Positions 35,001 through 42,483 of a DNA stretch of 64,000 bases are shown one piece after another. A model generated the notes under the pieces. That model did not search any database, was not told the origin of the DNA, and worked only from the letters and a program-made list of their open reading frames with translations. The stretch comes from Enterobacter sp. SA187 (lineage in GTDB: Bacteria > Pseudomonadota > Gammaproteobacteria > Enterobacterales > Enterobacteriaceae), in contig NZ_CP019113.1 in the NCBI RefSeq assembly GCF_001888805.2, forward strand, positions 3,720,001 to 3,784,000. The letters are read 5' to 3'. The position numbers were made by a program, and so were the translations under genes. Numbering within the stretch: position 1 is the stretch's first letter; each line of letters starts with the position of its first letter.

Positions 35001-35578
35001 TCAATGTTACACAGACGATCTTCATGGGCGATTAACGCCAGCAGATCTTCCCGGTAAAACAGCACCGTACTGGGTTCACCGATAAAGTTGACAATGCCCT
35101 TGTGCTGAAAACGGATCACATCGTTACCGTTCAGTACCGAATCGGCTTTTACCGGCGCGGCATTGGCTCTGTCGTCCACCATACGCTCGCCCTTGACATC
35201 AATACGATGACGGCGCGAGGTGGCAATGCGAATAGCTGGCGATTTTTCAATGGCGGCCACCAGCGCCGACACGCAGCCCGGCGCCAGCACATCGTCATCG
35301 AACAGATATTTAAGGTATTTCCCTTCCGCCATTTCGATGCACTGCTCATAGTTAAGCAGTTCACCGAGCGCCGGTTTATTGCGGATATAACGCAGCGGCA
35401 CAGCGGTTTTTTTCTGCCACTTTTCGACAATGTCCTTGATCTCGTCAGTCGCGCAATCGTCGCTGACGATCACTTCGAAATTACTGTGATCCTGAGACAG
35501 CGCGCTGCAAAGCGCCTCTTCAAACCAGGCCGATTTATACGCGGGTATTACAATACTGACGAGAGCGGGCTGTGCCAT
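32057..35578 (-). CDS. Giant multi-module glycosyltransferase (likely flagellin glycosyltransferase)
   Basis: 1173 residues, no signal peptide or membrane helix seen. Four modules: (1) GT2 domain, about 6-250, VSIVIPAYKS, VIVSDD (36-41) and metal-binding DDD at 94-96; (2) divergent GT2-like segment, about 325-530, with GARFRPDFSLDMFLSNP; (3) GT2 domain, about 557-780, LVSIIIP, ILHPDV and FWDVDLCLRARAQGW; (4) GT-B/GT4-like domain, about 848-1173, VGWAGGSSHTGDLEM, FFGMCPP and NLRLMEYGACAIPVICSD. Long cytoplasmic transferases of this type next to fliC modify flagellin in other Gram-negative bacteria. Several sugar additions by one protein are plausible. AGGA lies 8 bases before the ATG. Divergent linkage to a promoter is unclear; it may be read from fliC readthrough or an unrecognised start. 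Confidence 0.85.
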   Translation of the reverse strand: MAQPALVSIVIPAYKSAWFEEALCSALSQDHSNFEVIVSDDCATDEIKDIVEKWQKKTAVPLRYIRNKPALGELLNYEQCIEMAEGKYLKYLFDDDVLAPGCVSALVAAIEKSPAIRIATSRRHRIDVKGERMVDDRANAAPVKADSVLNGNDVIRFQHKGIVNFIGEPSTVLFYREDLLALIAHEDRLCNIDGELMYFLGDLVMYTKILRNSDLAYLVEPLSSFRVSHQQVSQLGRMKDKRAAESHKRFPELLTLKGWGADDTVAPGFARVAPLDDVTAVRVENIEQQLEDGLKQSMFEHWMSVRKLTATQEQLIADHLAGREAAELTLLIDGRQATATAIYSTLASLNSRYFSSLIITPVVITDLELEGVTTLPADSGIVNVMNERAAAAPQAWHLVVLAGTTFTPSGLISLSTTLVEATGLLAVCGDEIFYVNDQPIGARFRPDFSLDMFLSNPAVMGYGWLLRGEIVNQVGKFDVQAGAAFEFDILVRLIENNGFSAIGHLAEPLFITPDRTLAVKEENQILLRHLTNRGYPHARLTRDIYGHCHIDYVHATAPLVSIIIPAGRVLANLITCVTSLIEKTTWSPYELIVVGDGAAPLEMQQWMASLAEIDPQRIKVALTDAVLSRAATINQASTLAQGEYLTILHPDVIISQPDWLSKLLNHALRPEVAIVGGKQLYSDGTVRHAGYVLGLNGVAGEAFFGANNDDKGHMGRLHFDQNYSAVSGDLLVIKRDVFNTLSGVDETIQDFWDVDLCLRARAQGWLTVWTPSATVIRSVASKVALSEKDEAVRQEAIETAEDEMFRRWEPQIASDPAYNTNLSLSSEQFMVCPDSLLSWRPLSWKPLPVVIPHMADYAGCGYYRVIKPFEAMERLAIADGKLSETFLSIPYLKRFQPDSIIFQRQLTPEFHAWAKRVSRIDNTFMVYELDDYLTNLPIKNVHRAEFSVDVIKMLRKSLSYMDRFVVSTAPLAEAFSDLHPDIVVMHNRLPEDWWGGLTSLRQQGKKPRVGWAGGSSHTGDLEMIADVIKAFADEVEWVFFGMCPPKLLPWIHEFHSGIDIEMYPQKLASLNLDLALAPVEDNIFNACKSNLRLMEYGACAIPVICSDVACYQTINSVTRVKNRYKDWVDAIRFHLDNAGASERMGRELYDEIRRDWTLNSDNVTQWAKAWLPG

Positions 35579-35699
35579 GGATAATTTCCTGATGTGCTTC
35601 CAATACCAACCGTTAACCTAGCGCATTTACGTTTTTTCAATAGCGCTAAAAAGAGGGCAAACCGGGGGGATTTCTGCGGGTTTACGCTTATTCGGGCAT

Positions 35700-35722
35700 A
35701 AAAAAACCCGGCAGCGCCGGGT
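35700..35722 (-). terminator. Terminator after flagellin copy 1
   Basis: Minus strand AACCCGGC-GCTG-CCGGGTT followed by TTTTTT, about 20 bases past the stop. Confidence 0.88.
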
Positions 35723-35742
35723 TTTGTTTTTCTGCGTAAGAA

Positions 35743-36678
35743 TTAACGCAGCAGGGACAGCATGGTCTGCGGAACCTGGTTGGCCTGAGCCAGTACAGAA
35801 GAACCAGCCTGCTGCAGGATCTGCGAACGGGACATGTTGGAAACTTCTGTCGCGTAATCGGAATCCTGAATACGGCTACGAGCAGAAGACAGGTTGCTCA
35901 CGGTGTTGTTCAGGTTAGTGATGGTGGACTCGAAACGGTTCTGAGACGCACCCAGCAGGCTACGCTGAGAGTCAACAGATTTGATTGCCGCGTCGATGTC
36001 TGCCAGCGGAGTGGTACCAGAAGCTGCACCAGATGCGCCGCCAGTCACTTTACCTTTCAGTACGTCAAAGCCTACAGCTTCGGTGGTACGTGCGTTACCG
36101 TTAACAACGTCGGTACCGGAAACCATGGATTTGGTGTTCAGCACAGTACCGGAAGAACCAGCAGAAGCCAGGTTGAAGCTGTCGCTGGAGCTGATTTTGA
36201 TGCCGATAGTTTCAGCGTCTTTGGAACCAACCTGGAAGTTGTAGGTGCTGGAGCTTGCACCGGTGTTCAGCACTTTGATGCCGTTGAAGTCGGTCTGCTT
36301 GGTTACGCGGTCAACTTCTTTCATACGTTCGTTAACTTCAGCCTGGATGGAGTCAACGTCGGATGCGGAGTTGGAGCTGTTCTGCGCCTGAACGGTCAGG
36401 TCACGGATACGCTGCAGGTTGTTGTTGATTTCGCTCAGCGCGCCTTCAGCAGTCTGCGACAGAGAAATACCGTCGTTCGCGTTACGGGCAGCAACGGTCA
36501 GGCCGTTGATGTTAGAGGTGAAGCGGTTTGCAATCGCCTGACCAGCAGCATCGTCTTTTGCGCTGTTGATACGCAGGCCAGAAGACAGACGTTCGATCGC
36601 GGAGCCCAGGGAAGACTGAGATTTAGTCAGGTTGTTCTGAGTCATCAGCGACAAGGTATTGGTGTTGATCACTGCCAT
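35743..36678 (-). CDS. fliC: Flagellin FliC, copy 1
   Basis: 311 residues: complete D0/D1 ends and a very short centre, so it lacks the large D2/D3 of E. coli FliC (about 500). The N-terminal INTNTLSLMTQNNLTKSQS, LSSGLRINSAKDDAAGQAIA and the TLR5-recognised LQRIRDLTVQAQN (88-100) are intact. The C-terminus SRIQDSDYATEVSNMSRSQI ... QVPQTMLSLLR is standard. It differs from copy 2 at residues 152, 172, 184, 186, 191, 216, 220, 222 and 285. It is Ser at 152, 172, 184, 220 and 285, where copy 2 has Ala. AAGGA lies 8 bases before the ATG. Exported by the flagellar type III system with FliS. Confidence 0.96.
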   Translation of the reverse strand: MAVINTNTLSLMTQNNLTKSQSSLGSAIERLSSGLRINSAKDDAAGQAIANRFTSNINGLTVAARNANDGISLSQTAEGALSEINNNLQRIRDLTVQAQNSSNSASDVDSIQAEVNERMKEVDRVTKQTDFNGIKVLNTGASSSTYNFQVGSKDAETIGIKISSSDSFNLASAGSSGTVLNTKSMVSGTDVVNGNARTTEAVGFDVLKGKVTGGASGAASGTTPLADIDAAIKSVDSQRSLLGASQNRFESTITNLNNTVSNLSSARSRIQDSDYATEVSNMSRSQILQQAGSSVLAQANQVPQTMLSLLR

Positions 36679-36751
36679 GGTATTTATCCTTAATTAATAG
36701 TGTTAATGCTATTTCGGCATGTGCCCAACGGCCTCATCGCCTTCAATAATG

Positions 36752-36778
36752 TTATCGACACGTGATGCAGAAGCTTTA
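36752..36778 (-). promoter_or_regulatory. Sigma-28 promoter of flagellin copy 1
   Basis: Minus strand TAAA-N15-GTCGATAA, one base from the FliA consensus TAAA-N15-GCCGATAA, 74 bases upstream of the copy 1 ATG. Confidence 0.88.
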
Positions 36779-36827
36779 GCCTTTACGTCGATTTATTTTG
36801 ATTATTTCTGCGCGTAAAAATAAAAAA

Positions 36828-36846
36828 AGCGCCGATAAACGGCGCT
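36828..36846 (-). terminator. Terminator after flagellin copy 2
   Basis: AGCGCCG-ATAAA-CGGCGCT flanked by A7 and T5; on the minus strand the T-run follows, 25 bases past the copy 2 stop. Confidence 0.85.
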
Positions 36847-36870
36847 TTTTGCATAAAGCTAAATTGCGAA

Positions 36871-37806
36871 TTAACGCAGCAGGGACAGCATGGTCTGCGG
36901 AACCTGGTTGGCCTGAGCCAGTACAGAAGAACCAGCCTGCTGCAGGATCTGCGCGCGGGACATGTTGGAAACTTCTGTTGCGTAATCGGAATCCTGAATA
37001 CGGCTGCGAGCAGAAGACAGGTTGCTCACGGTGTTGTTCAGGTTAGTGATGGTGGACTCGAAACGGTTCTGAGACGCACCCAGCAGGCTGCGCTGAGAGT
37101 CAACAGATTTGATTGCCGCGTCGATGTCTGCCAGCGGGGTAGAGCCTGCTGCTGCGCCAGTTGCGCCGCCAGTCACTTTACCTTTCAGTACGTCAAAGCC
37201 TACAGCTTCGGTGGTACGTGCGTTACCGTTAACGGTATCGGTACCGGAAGCCATTGCTTTGGTGTTCAGCACAGTACCGGAAGAACCGGCTGCTGCCAGG
37301 TTGAAGCTGTCGCTGGAGCTGATTTTGATGCCGATAGTTTCAGCGTCTTTCGCGCCAACCTGGAAGTTGTAGGTGCTGGAGCTTGCGCCGGTGTTCAGCA
37401 CTTTGATGCCGTTGAAGTCGGTCTGCTTGGTTACGCGGTCAACTTCTTTCATACGTTCGTTAACTTCAGCCTGGATGGAGTCAACGTCGGATGCGGAGTT
37501 GGAGCTGTTCTGCGCCTGAACGGTCAGGTCACGGATACGCTGCAGGTTGTTGTTGATTTCGCTCAGCGCGCCTTCAGCAGTCTGCGACAGAGAAATACCG
37601 TCGTTCGCGTTACGGGCAGCAACGGTCAGGCCGTTGATGTTAGAGGTGAAGCGGTTTGCAATCGCCTGACCAGCAGCATCATCTTTTGCGCTGTTGATAC
37701 GCAGGCCAGAAGACAGACGTTCGATCGCGGAGCCCAGAGAAGACTGAGATTTAGTCAGGTTGTTCTGAGTCATCAGCGACAGGGTGTTAGTATTAATAAC
37801 AGCCAT
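36871..37806 (-). CDS. fliC: Flagellin FliC, copy 2
   Basis: 311 residues, identical to copy 1 for the first 151. Nine residues differ overall: Ala for Ser at 152, 172, 184, 220 and 285, Thr for Ser at 216, Ser for Thr at 222, Ala for Val at 186, Thr for Val at 191. Most changes fall in the central surface segment. Codons 2-9 carry seven synonymous differences from copy 1, then the genes become almost identical. It has its own sigma-28 promoter and terminator, so both copies can be expressed. It is the copy next to the divergent fliD, the normal fliC place. Confidence 0.96.
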   Translation of the reverse strand: MAVINTNTLSLMTQNNLTKSQSSLGSAIERLSSGLRINSAKDDAAGQAIANRFTSNINGLTVAARNANDGISLSQTAEGALSEINNNLQRIRDLTVQAQNSSNSASDVDSIQAEVNERMKEVDRVTKQTDFNGIKVLNTGASSSTYNFQVGAKDAETIGIKISSSDSFNLAAAGSSGTVLNTKAMASGTDTVNGNARTTEAVGFDVLKGKVTGGATGAAAGSTPLADIDAAIKSVDSQRSLLGASQNRFESTITNLNNTVSNLSSARSRIQDSDYATEVSNMSRAQILQQAGSSVLAQANQVPQTMLSLLR

Positions 37807-37874
37807 GATGGTATTCCTTTGAAAAAGTTATCAGATTCAGGCTTCCGCCTACGGTTTTCTCACCGTCAACCTGA

Positions 37875-37901
37875 TTATCGACAGCTCCTCCACAACCTTT
37901 A
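37875..37901 (-). promoter_or_regulatory. Sigma-28 promoter of flagellin copy 2
   Basis: Minus strand TAAA-N15-GTCGATAA, 69 bases upstream of the copy 2 ATG; same single departure from consensus as the copy 1 promoter. Confidence 0.88.
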
Positions 37902-37983
37902 GAAAAAAAGATCATTTTTTTAAAGGCGCAAACTGCCGGTTAATGAGGGGCTTTATTCCGCCATTGTTTTTTCTAAAAGACTC

Positions 37984-38010
37984 TAATCTTTTCGCTGTCG
38001 CTGCCGATAG
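37984..38010 (+). promoter_or_regulatory. Sigma-28 promoter of fliDST
   Basis: TAAT-N15-GCCGATAG, matching the FliA consensus at 10 of 12 positions, 39 bases before the fliD ATG. Divergent from the flagellin copy 2 promoter. Confidence 0.82.
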
Positions 38011-38048
38011 ACCATCCAGTGATTGTCTAAATAAGAAAGGATGAATCA

Positions 38049-39461
38049 ATGGCATCGATAAGCTCAATCGGCGCGGGTACCAACCTGAACCTGGATACTT
38101 TATATAGCAACCTGGAAACCGCCGAACAGACGAAGTTAAGCCCTATTACTTCTCAACAAACGTCTTTTAAAGCCAAACTGACCGCATGGAACGTGGTGCA
38201 AACTGCGCTGAATAAAGTACAGACCGCTTCCGATGCGCTGAAAAATACCTCTGCTATCGCCTCGGCCAAAGTGTCCAGCACTAATACCGCGTTCAGCGCC
38301 GTGCTGTCTAATAGTGCCTCTGCGGGGACGTACTCTGTAGAAGTGACCGCGCTGGCGGCGTCACAGTCGCTGCTCAGCCCGAAAGTGGCCAGTAAAGATA
38401 CCGATCTGGGCGATTCCAGCCTCGCCTCACGCACCATTACCATCGCGCAGCCGGGCCAGAAAGATCCGCTGACGGTGACGCTCGCGGCGGATAAAACCAG
38501 CCTCGCGGATGTGCGTGATGCGATTAACGCTAAACAGGGCAGCGTCACCGCCAGCATCATTAAAGCGGACGACAACAGCTATTACCTGGCGCTGACCTCC
38601 CGTGACAGCGGCACGAAAAATGCCATGACCGTCACCACCAATGACAGCGAGCTGGCAAAATACATTGGTTATGACGCCACCGGCGCTAACCCAAGCAATA
38701 TGACGCAACAGGTTGCCGCTGCCGACGCGAAAGTGAAGATCAATAACATTGAGATCACCCGCAGCAGCAACAGCATCACCGATGCGCCGGAAGGCGTGAC
38801 GCTGAACCTGACGAAGCTCACTACCGGCACCCCGGAAACCCTGACGGTCGTTAAAGATAACGCCCCGATGACCGCAGCCATTAACGCCTTCGTTGATGCC
38901 TATAACTCGCTGCAAACCACTATCGGCAGCCAGACCAAATACACGGCGGTTGATAAAGGTACCGCTACCGGCCAGGACTCCAGCAACGGCGATCTGCTGG
39001 GCGACGGTACGCTGCGCAATATCCAGACGCGTCTGCGCTCCATGCTCTCCACGTCCCAGACTAACGACGGCACCCTCTCTGCCCTGTCGCAACTGGGGAT
39101 CACCCAGGATATCAACGGCAAACTGACGGTCGACAGCACCAAGCTTGATAAAGCGCTGAACGAAAAACCGGCGGACGTGATCAGCTTCCTGTCCGGCGAT
39201 GGCAAAACCACCGGCTTTGCCACCCAGACCAGCAGCCTGCTGAAAAGCATTCTCGGTACTGATGGCTCACTGAAAAATGCCACCGACGGTATCAACAAGT
39301 CGTTGAAACAGCTGGATGAGCAAAAAGAGCGTGTTACCGCGCAGATCACCGCCACCATGGCCCGTTACAAAACGCAGTTTACTGCACTGAGTCAAATGGT
39401 TTCCTCCCTGACCTCCACCGGCAACTATTTGACCCAGCAATTTAACGCGATGAATTCATAA
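38049..39461 (+). CDS. fliD: Flagellar filament cap protein FliD
   Basis: 470 residues (E. coli 468). It forms the pentameric cap at the filament tip that folds incoming flagellin. N-terminus MASISSIGAGTNLNLDTLYS matches the export/D0 region; the C-terminal coiled coil ends LTSTGNYLTQQFNAMNS. AAGG lies upstream of ATGAATCAATG; the second ATG at 38049 gives the conserved start. First gene of fliDST. Confidence 0.97.
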   Translation: MASISSIGAGTNLNLDTLYSNLETAEQTKLSPITSQQTSFKAKLTAWNVVQTALNKVQTASDALKNTSAIASAKVSSTNTAFSAVLSNSASAGTYSVEVTALAASQSLLSPKVASKDTDLGDSSLASRTITIAQPGQKDPLTVTLAADKTSLADVRDAINAKQGSVTASIIKADDNSYYLALTSRDSGTKNAMTVTTNDSELAKYIGYDATGANPSNMTQQVAAADAKVKINNIEITRSSNSITDAPEGVTLNLTKLTTGTPETLTVVKDNAPMTAAINAFVDAYNSLQTTIGSQTKYTAVDKGTATGQDSSNGDLLGDGTLRNIQTRLRSMLSTSQTNDGTLSALSQLGITQDINGKLTVDSTKLDKALNEKPADVISFLSGDGKTTGFATQTSSLLKSILGTDGSLKNATDGINKSLKQLDEQKERVTAQITATMARYKTQFTALSQMVSSLTSTGNYLTQQFNAMNS

Positions 39462-39481
39462 GTTATTTATTGAGGTTTGCT

Positions 39482-39892
39482 ATGTATACAAAATCGGGAA
39501 TTCAGGCTTATGCAACGGTCGGCGTGGAAAGCGCCGTCCTGAGCGCCAGCCCCCATCAACTTGTGGTACTGCTGTTTGACGGCGCCTTAAGCGCCATGAA
39601 AAAGGCGGCCATTCTGATTGAGCAGGGAGATATTCCCGGTAAAGGACAAGCGCTGTCGAAAGCCATCAATATCATCACTAATGGTTTGCGCGCGGGACTT
39701 AACCACGATGTCGGTGGTGAGCTCTCCGCAAACCTGGACAGCCTGTATGACTACATGACACGACGTCTTTTACACGCCAATCTGCACAATGACGTCAGCG
39801 CCATTGAGGAAGTCACAATTTTGCTCAACAACATTGCGGACGCCTGGAAAGAAATTGGTCCCAATAATCCTAATGCGCGAGAGTCCTTCTAA
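39482..39892 (+). CDS. fliS: Flagellin chaperone FliS
   Basis: 136 residues as in E. coli (MYTKSGIQAYATVGVESAVL). It binds the flagellin C-terminus in the cytoplasm and delivers it to FlhA. ATG at 39482 follows GAGG by 5 bases; the in-frame ATG at 39470 is not conserved. Its last base overlaps the first of fliT. Confidence 0.96.
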   Translation: MYTKSGIQAYATVGVESAVLSASPHQLVVLLFDGALSAMKKAAILIEQGDIPGKGQALSKAINIITNGLRAGLNHDVGGELSANLDSLYDYMTRRLLHANLHNDVSAIEEVTILLNNIADAWKEIGPNNPNARESF

Positions 39893-40251
39893 TGGAAGCA
39901 CATGTCGGGTTGCTCCACCACTATCAGCAGTTACTAATCGCCAGTTGCAGTATGCTTACTCTCGCCAGAGAAGGCCGCTGGGACGATCTGATTGAACATG
40001 AACTTAACTACATTGCGGCAGTGGAAAGATTGACGCAGTTTCAGGATGCCGGAGAGGTGGCACCTGCCGTCCAGGCGCAGGTCCGTCCGCTGCTCCGGCA
40101 GATCCTTGATAATGAAGTCGAGTTGAAAACGTTATTACATCAGCGCATGGAAGAGCTGCGCACCCTGGTGGGACAAACCTCCCGCCAGCACAACCTGAAT
40201 TCAGCATATGGACGTCTTTCCGGTAATATTCTGTTCCCGAGCGAGCTGTAA
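39892..40251 (+). CDS. fliT: Flagellar chaperone/regulator FliT
   Basis: 119 residues (E. coli 121), helical. It is the export chaperone for FliD and, when free, binds FlhDC to lower class 2 expression. Conserved stretches are LAREGRWDDLIEHELNYI (about 24-41) and RQILDNEVELKTLLHQRMEE. TAATG overlap with fliS implies coupled translation. Confidence 0.94.
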   Translation: MEAHVGLLHHYQQLLIASCSMLTLAREGRWDDLIEHELNYIAAVERLTQFQDAGEVAPAVQAQVRPLLRQILDNEVELKTLLHQRMEELRTLVGQTSRQHNLNSAYGRLSGNILFPSEL

Positions 40252-40353
40252 GTTCCGCTTCTGACCGGCGGGTGACGTTTTTTATAAACTGCGCCCGCGT
40301 CATTTTTTGATTTTCACCCATACTTCGTTGATCCCCACACCGGAGCATGGAAG

Positions 40354-41841
40354 ATGAAAAACCCCACCTTATTGCAGTGCTTTCACTGGTATTACCCTGA
40401 CGGCGGAAAACTCTGGCCGGAAATCGCCGAACGCGCTTCAGGTTTCAATGACATCGGTATCAATATGGTCTGGCTTCCCCCGGCGTCCAAAGGCGCATCG
40501 GGCGGCTTTTCCGTAGGTTATGACACTTACGATCTGTTCGATCTGGGCGAATTCGATCAGAAAGGCAGCGTCGCCACCAAATACGGCGATAAAGCCCAGC
40601 TACTGGCGGCCATTGCCGCGCTGCGGGAAAACGATATCGCGGTACTGCTGGACGTGGTGGTGAACCATAAAATGGGCGCTGACGAAAAAGAGTCCATTTG
40701 CGTCAACCGGGTCAACGAACACGACCGCACGCAGATTGATGACGCGGTGATTGAATGCGAAGCCTGGACGCGCTACAGCTTTCCGGTGCGTCAGGGCCAG
40801 TACTCGCGCTTTGTCTGGGACTACAAATGCTTCAGCGGCATCGACCATATTGAAAATCCTGACGAAGACGGCGTGTTTAAAATCGTCAATGACTATACCG
40901 GCGATGGCTGGAACCATCAGGTGGACGATGAACTGGGGAACTTCGACTACCTGATGGGCGCGAACATCGATTTCCGCAACACCGCGGTGGCGGAAGAGAT
41001 CAAATACTGGGCGCGCTGGGTGATGGAGCAGACCGGCTGCCAGGGTTTCCGCCTCGATGCCGTGAAGCATATTCCCGCCTGGTTCTATAAAGAGTGGATC
41101 GAGCACGTTCAGGATGTCGCGCCTGAACCGCTGTTTATGGTGGCAGAATACTGGTCGCACGACGTCGATAAGCTGAAACAGTATATCGATCAGGTGGACG
41201 GTAAAACCATGCTGTTCGATGCCCCACTGCACATGAAATTCCACGAAGCCTCGCTCCAGGGCAGCCATTTCGACATGAGCCAGATTTTCACCGGCACGCT
41301 GGTGGAAGCCGATCCTTTCCATGCCGTGACGCTGGTCGCCAACCACGACACGCAGCCGCTACAGGCGCTGGAAGCCCCGGTGGAAGCCTGGTTTAAGCCC
41401 CTCGCCTACGCGCTGATCCTGCTGCGGGAAAACGGCGTGCCCTCGGTGTTCTATCCGGATCTGTTTGGCGCAAGTTATGACGATACCGGCGGTGACGGCG
41501 AGGTGCATCACGTGGATATGCCGATCATCCACCAGCTGGATCAGTTGATCCTCGCCCGTCAGCGCTTCGCCCACGGTGTGCAGACGCTCTGGTTCGATCA
41601 TCCTAACTGCATCGCCTTCAGCCGCAGCGGTACGCTGGAGGAGCCAGGTTGCGTGGTGGTGCTCTCGAATGGTGATGACGGCGAAAAAACACTGAGTCTC
41701 GGGGATAACTACGGCAATAAAGTCTGGCGGGATTTTCTCGGCAACCGCGATGAAAGCGTCACCACCAACGCCCTGGGCGAAGGCACCTTCACCTGTAACG
41801 GCGGCAGCGTCAGCGTGTGGGTAATAGAAGAGGCTGCGTAA
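40354..41841 (+). CDS. amyA: Cytoplasmic alpha-amylase AmyA
   Basis: 495 residues, as E. coli AmyA; GH13 family, no signal peptide, so it cleaves alpha-1,4 glucans inside the cell. Catalytic motifs: DVVVNHK (about 99-105), GFRLDAVKHI (about 229-238, nucleophile Asp), AEYW (acid Glu, about 263-266) and VANHDTQP (about 329-336). ATG at 40354 follows GGAGCATGGAAG. It lies after fliDST as in E. coli, with a shared terminator region toward yedD. Confidence 0.97.
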   Translation: MKNPTLLQCFHWYYPDGGKLWPEIAERASGFNDIGINMVWLPPASKGASGGFSVGYDTYDLFDLGEFDQKGSVATKYGDKAQLLAAIAALRENDIAVLLDVVVNHKMGADEKESICVNRVNEHDRTQIDDAVIECEAWTRYSFPVRQGQYSRFVWDYKCFSGIDHIENPDEDGVFKIVNDYTGDGWNHQVDDELGNFDYLMGANIDFRNTAVAEEIKYWARWVMEQTGCQGFRLDAVKHIPAWFYKEWIEHVQDVAPEPLFMVAEYWSHDVDKLKQYIDQVDGKTMLFDAPLHMKFHEASLQGSHFDMSQIFTGTLVEADPFHAVTLVANHDTQPLQALEAPVEAWFKPLAYALILLRENGVPSVFYPDLFGASYDDTGGDGEVHHVDMPIIHQLDQLILARQRFAHGVQTLWFDHPNCIAFSRSGTLEEPGCVVVLSNGDDGEKTLSLGDNYGNKVWRDFLGNRDESVTTNALGEGTFTCNGGSVSVWVIEEAA

Positions 41842-41847
41842 AACAAC

Positions 41848-41875
41848 GGGCAGCGCGGGGAACGCCCGCACTGCC
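41848..41875. terminator. Terminator between amyA and yedD
   Basis: GGGCAGCGCGGG and CCCGCACTGCCC form a near-perfect 12-base stem with a GAAC-type loop, between convergent genes. There is no strong T-run on either side. Confidence 0.65.
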
Positions 41876-41882
41876 CTGTCAG

Positions 41883-42296
41883 TCAGGGTAACGGCGACGG
41901 CAGCGGATTTTTCGCCAGCGCCTCGGCGCATTCGCTGGTCGGGCGTTCGACGCGTTTAAGCGTCATGCCCGCATACTCCAGCTGGTTGCCTTCCCGCTCC
42001 ACACCATAAATTTCCAGCTTACGGGTGACGTTTTTCAGATCGTCGCCGCTCAGCATCAGTTTACCCGGTACGGCAATCACCCGCTGCCACTGGCGGCAGT
42101 CCAGCGTATCGCCATCCTGGGTGACGATCAGGCTGGCCATCGCCTCCGGGCTGACCAGCGCGCTCTGTGGGCCGTTTGACTGCCAGTAACCGGCAAGCCC
42201 CGCCGGTGCGGGATGTTTTACCACCGCCTGATAATCTTCCACTTGCGCACAGCCAGCCAGCGCCAGCAATGCGCCAAGAATTGCTACTTTTTTCAT
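41883..42296 (-). CDS. yedD: Lipoprotein YedD
   Basis: 137 residues, as in E. coli. Lipobox LALAGC (Cys16) after MKKVAILGALL, then VSPEAMASLIVTQDGDTLDC and CRQWQRVIAVPGKL. Expected in the outer membrane facing the periplasm. Function unknown; in E. coli it belongs to the Rcs-responsive set. Confidence 0.93.
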   Translation of the reverse strand: MKKVAILGALLALAGCAQVEDYQAVVKHPAPAGLAGYWQSNGPQSALVSPEAMASLIVTQDGDTLDCRQWQRVIAVPGKLMLSGDDLKNVTRKLEIYGVEREGNQLEYAGMTLKRVERPTSECAEALAKNPLPSPLP

Positions 42297-42483
42297 CTGT
42301 TATCCTGCTCATGAAGAAAAAAAACAGTGTGGCATTAAAGCGTTGCCCCTGCCAGCCTTTCACCGATACGGCATAAAATTGATCTCTGCCAGATAAAAGG
42401 GTCTTTCTGCTTTGCAAACCCGCGCACGCGTGTAGTATCGCCTCTTCTTTTAAAACCTTCTGAGTTCAGAGGTCATTAATACA

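Noticed and set aside
26687..35578. Prophage or integrative element at the fliA-fliC interval
   Set aside because: No integrase, transposase, tRNA target or direct repeats were seen; the genes are all glycan enzymes.
36798..37046. Short plus-strand frames repeated in both flagellin 3' ends
   Set aside because: Antisense to the conserved flagellin C-terminus; the repetition is explained by the flagellin duplication.
35743..37806. Flagellar phase-variation system (hin-like inversion)
   Set aside because: No recombinase gene or inverted repeats flank the flagellin genes, and both copies have their own promoter in the same orientation.
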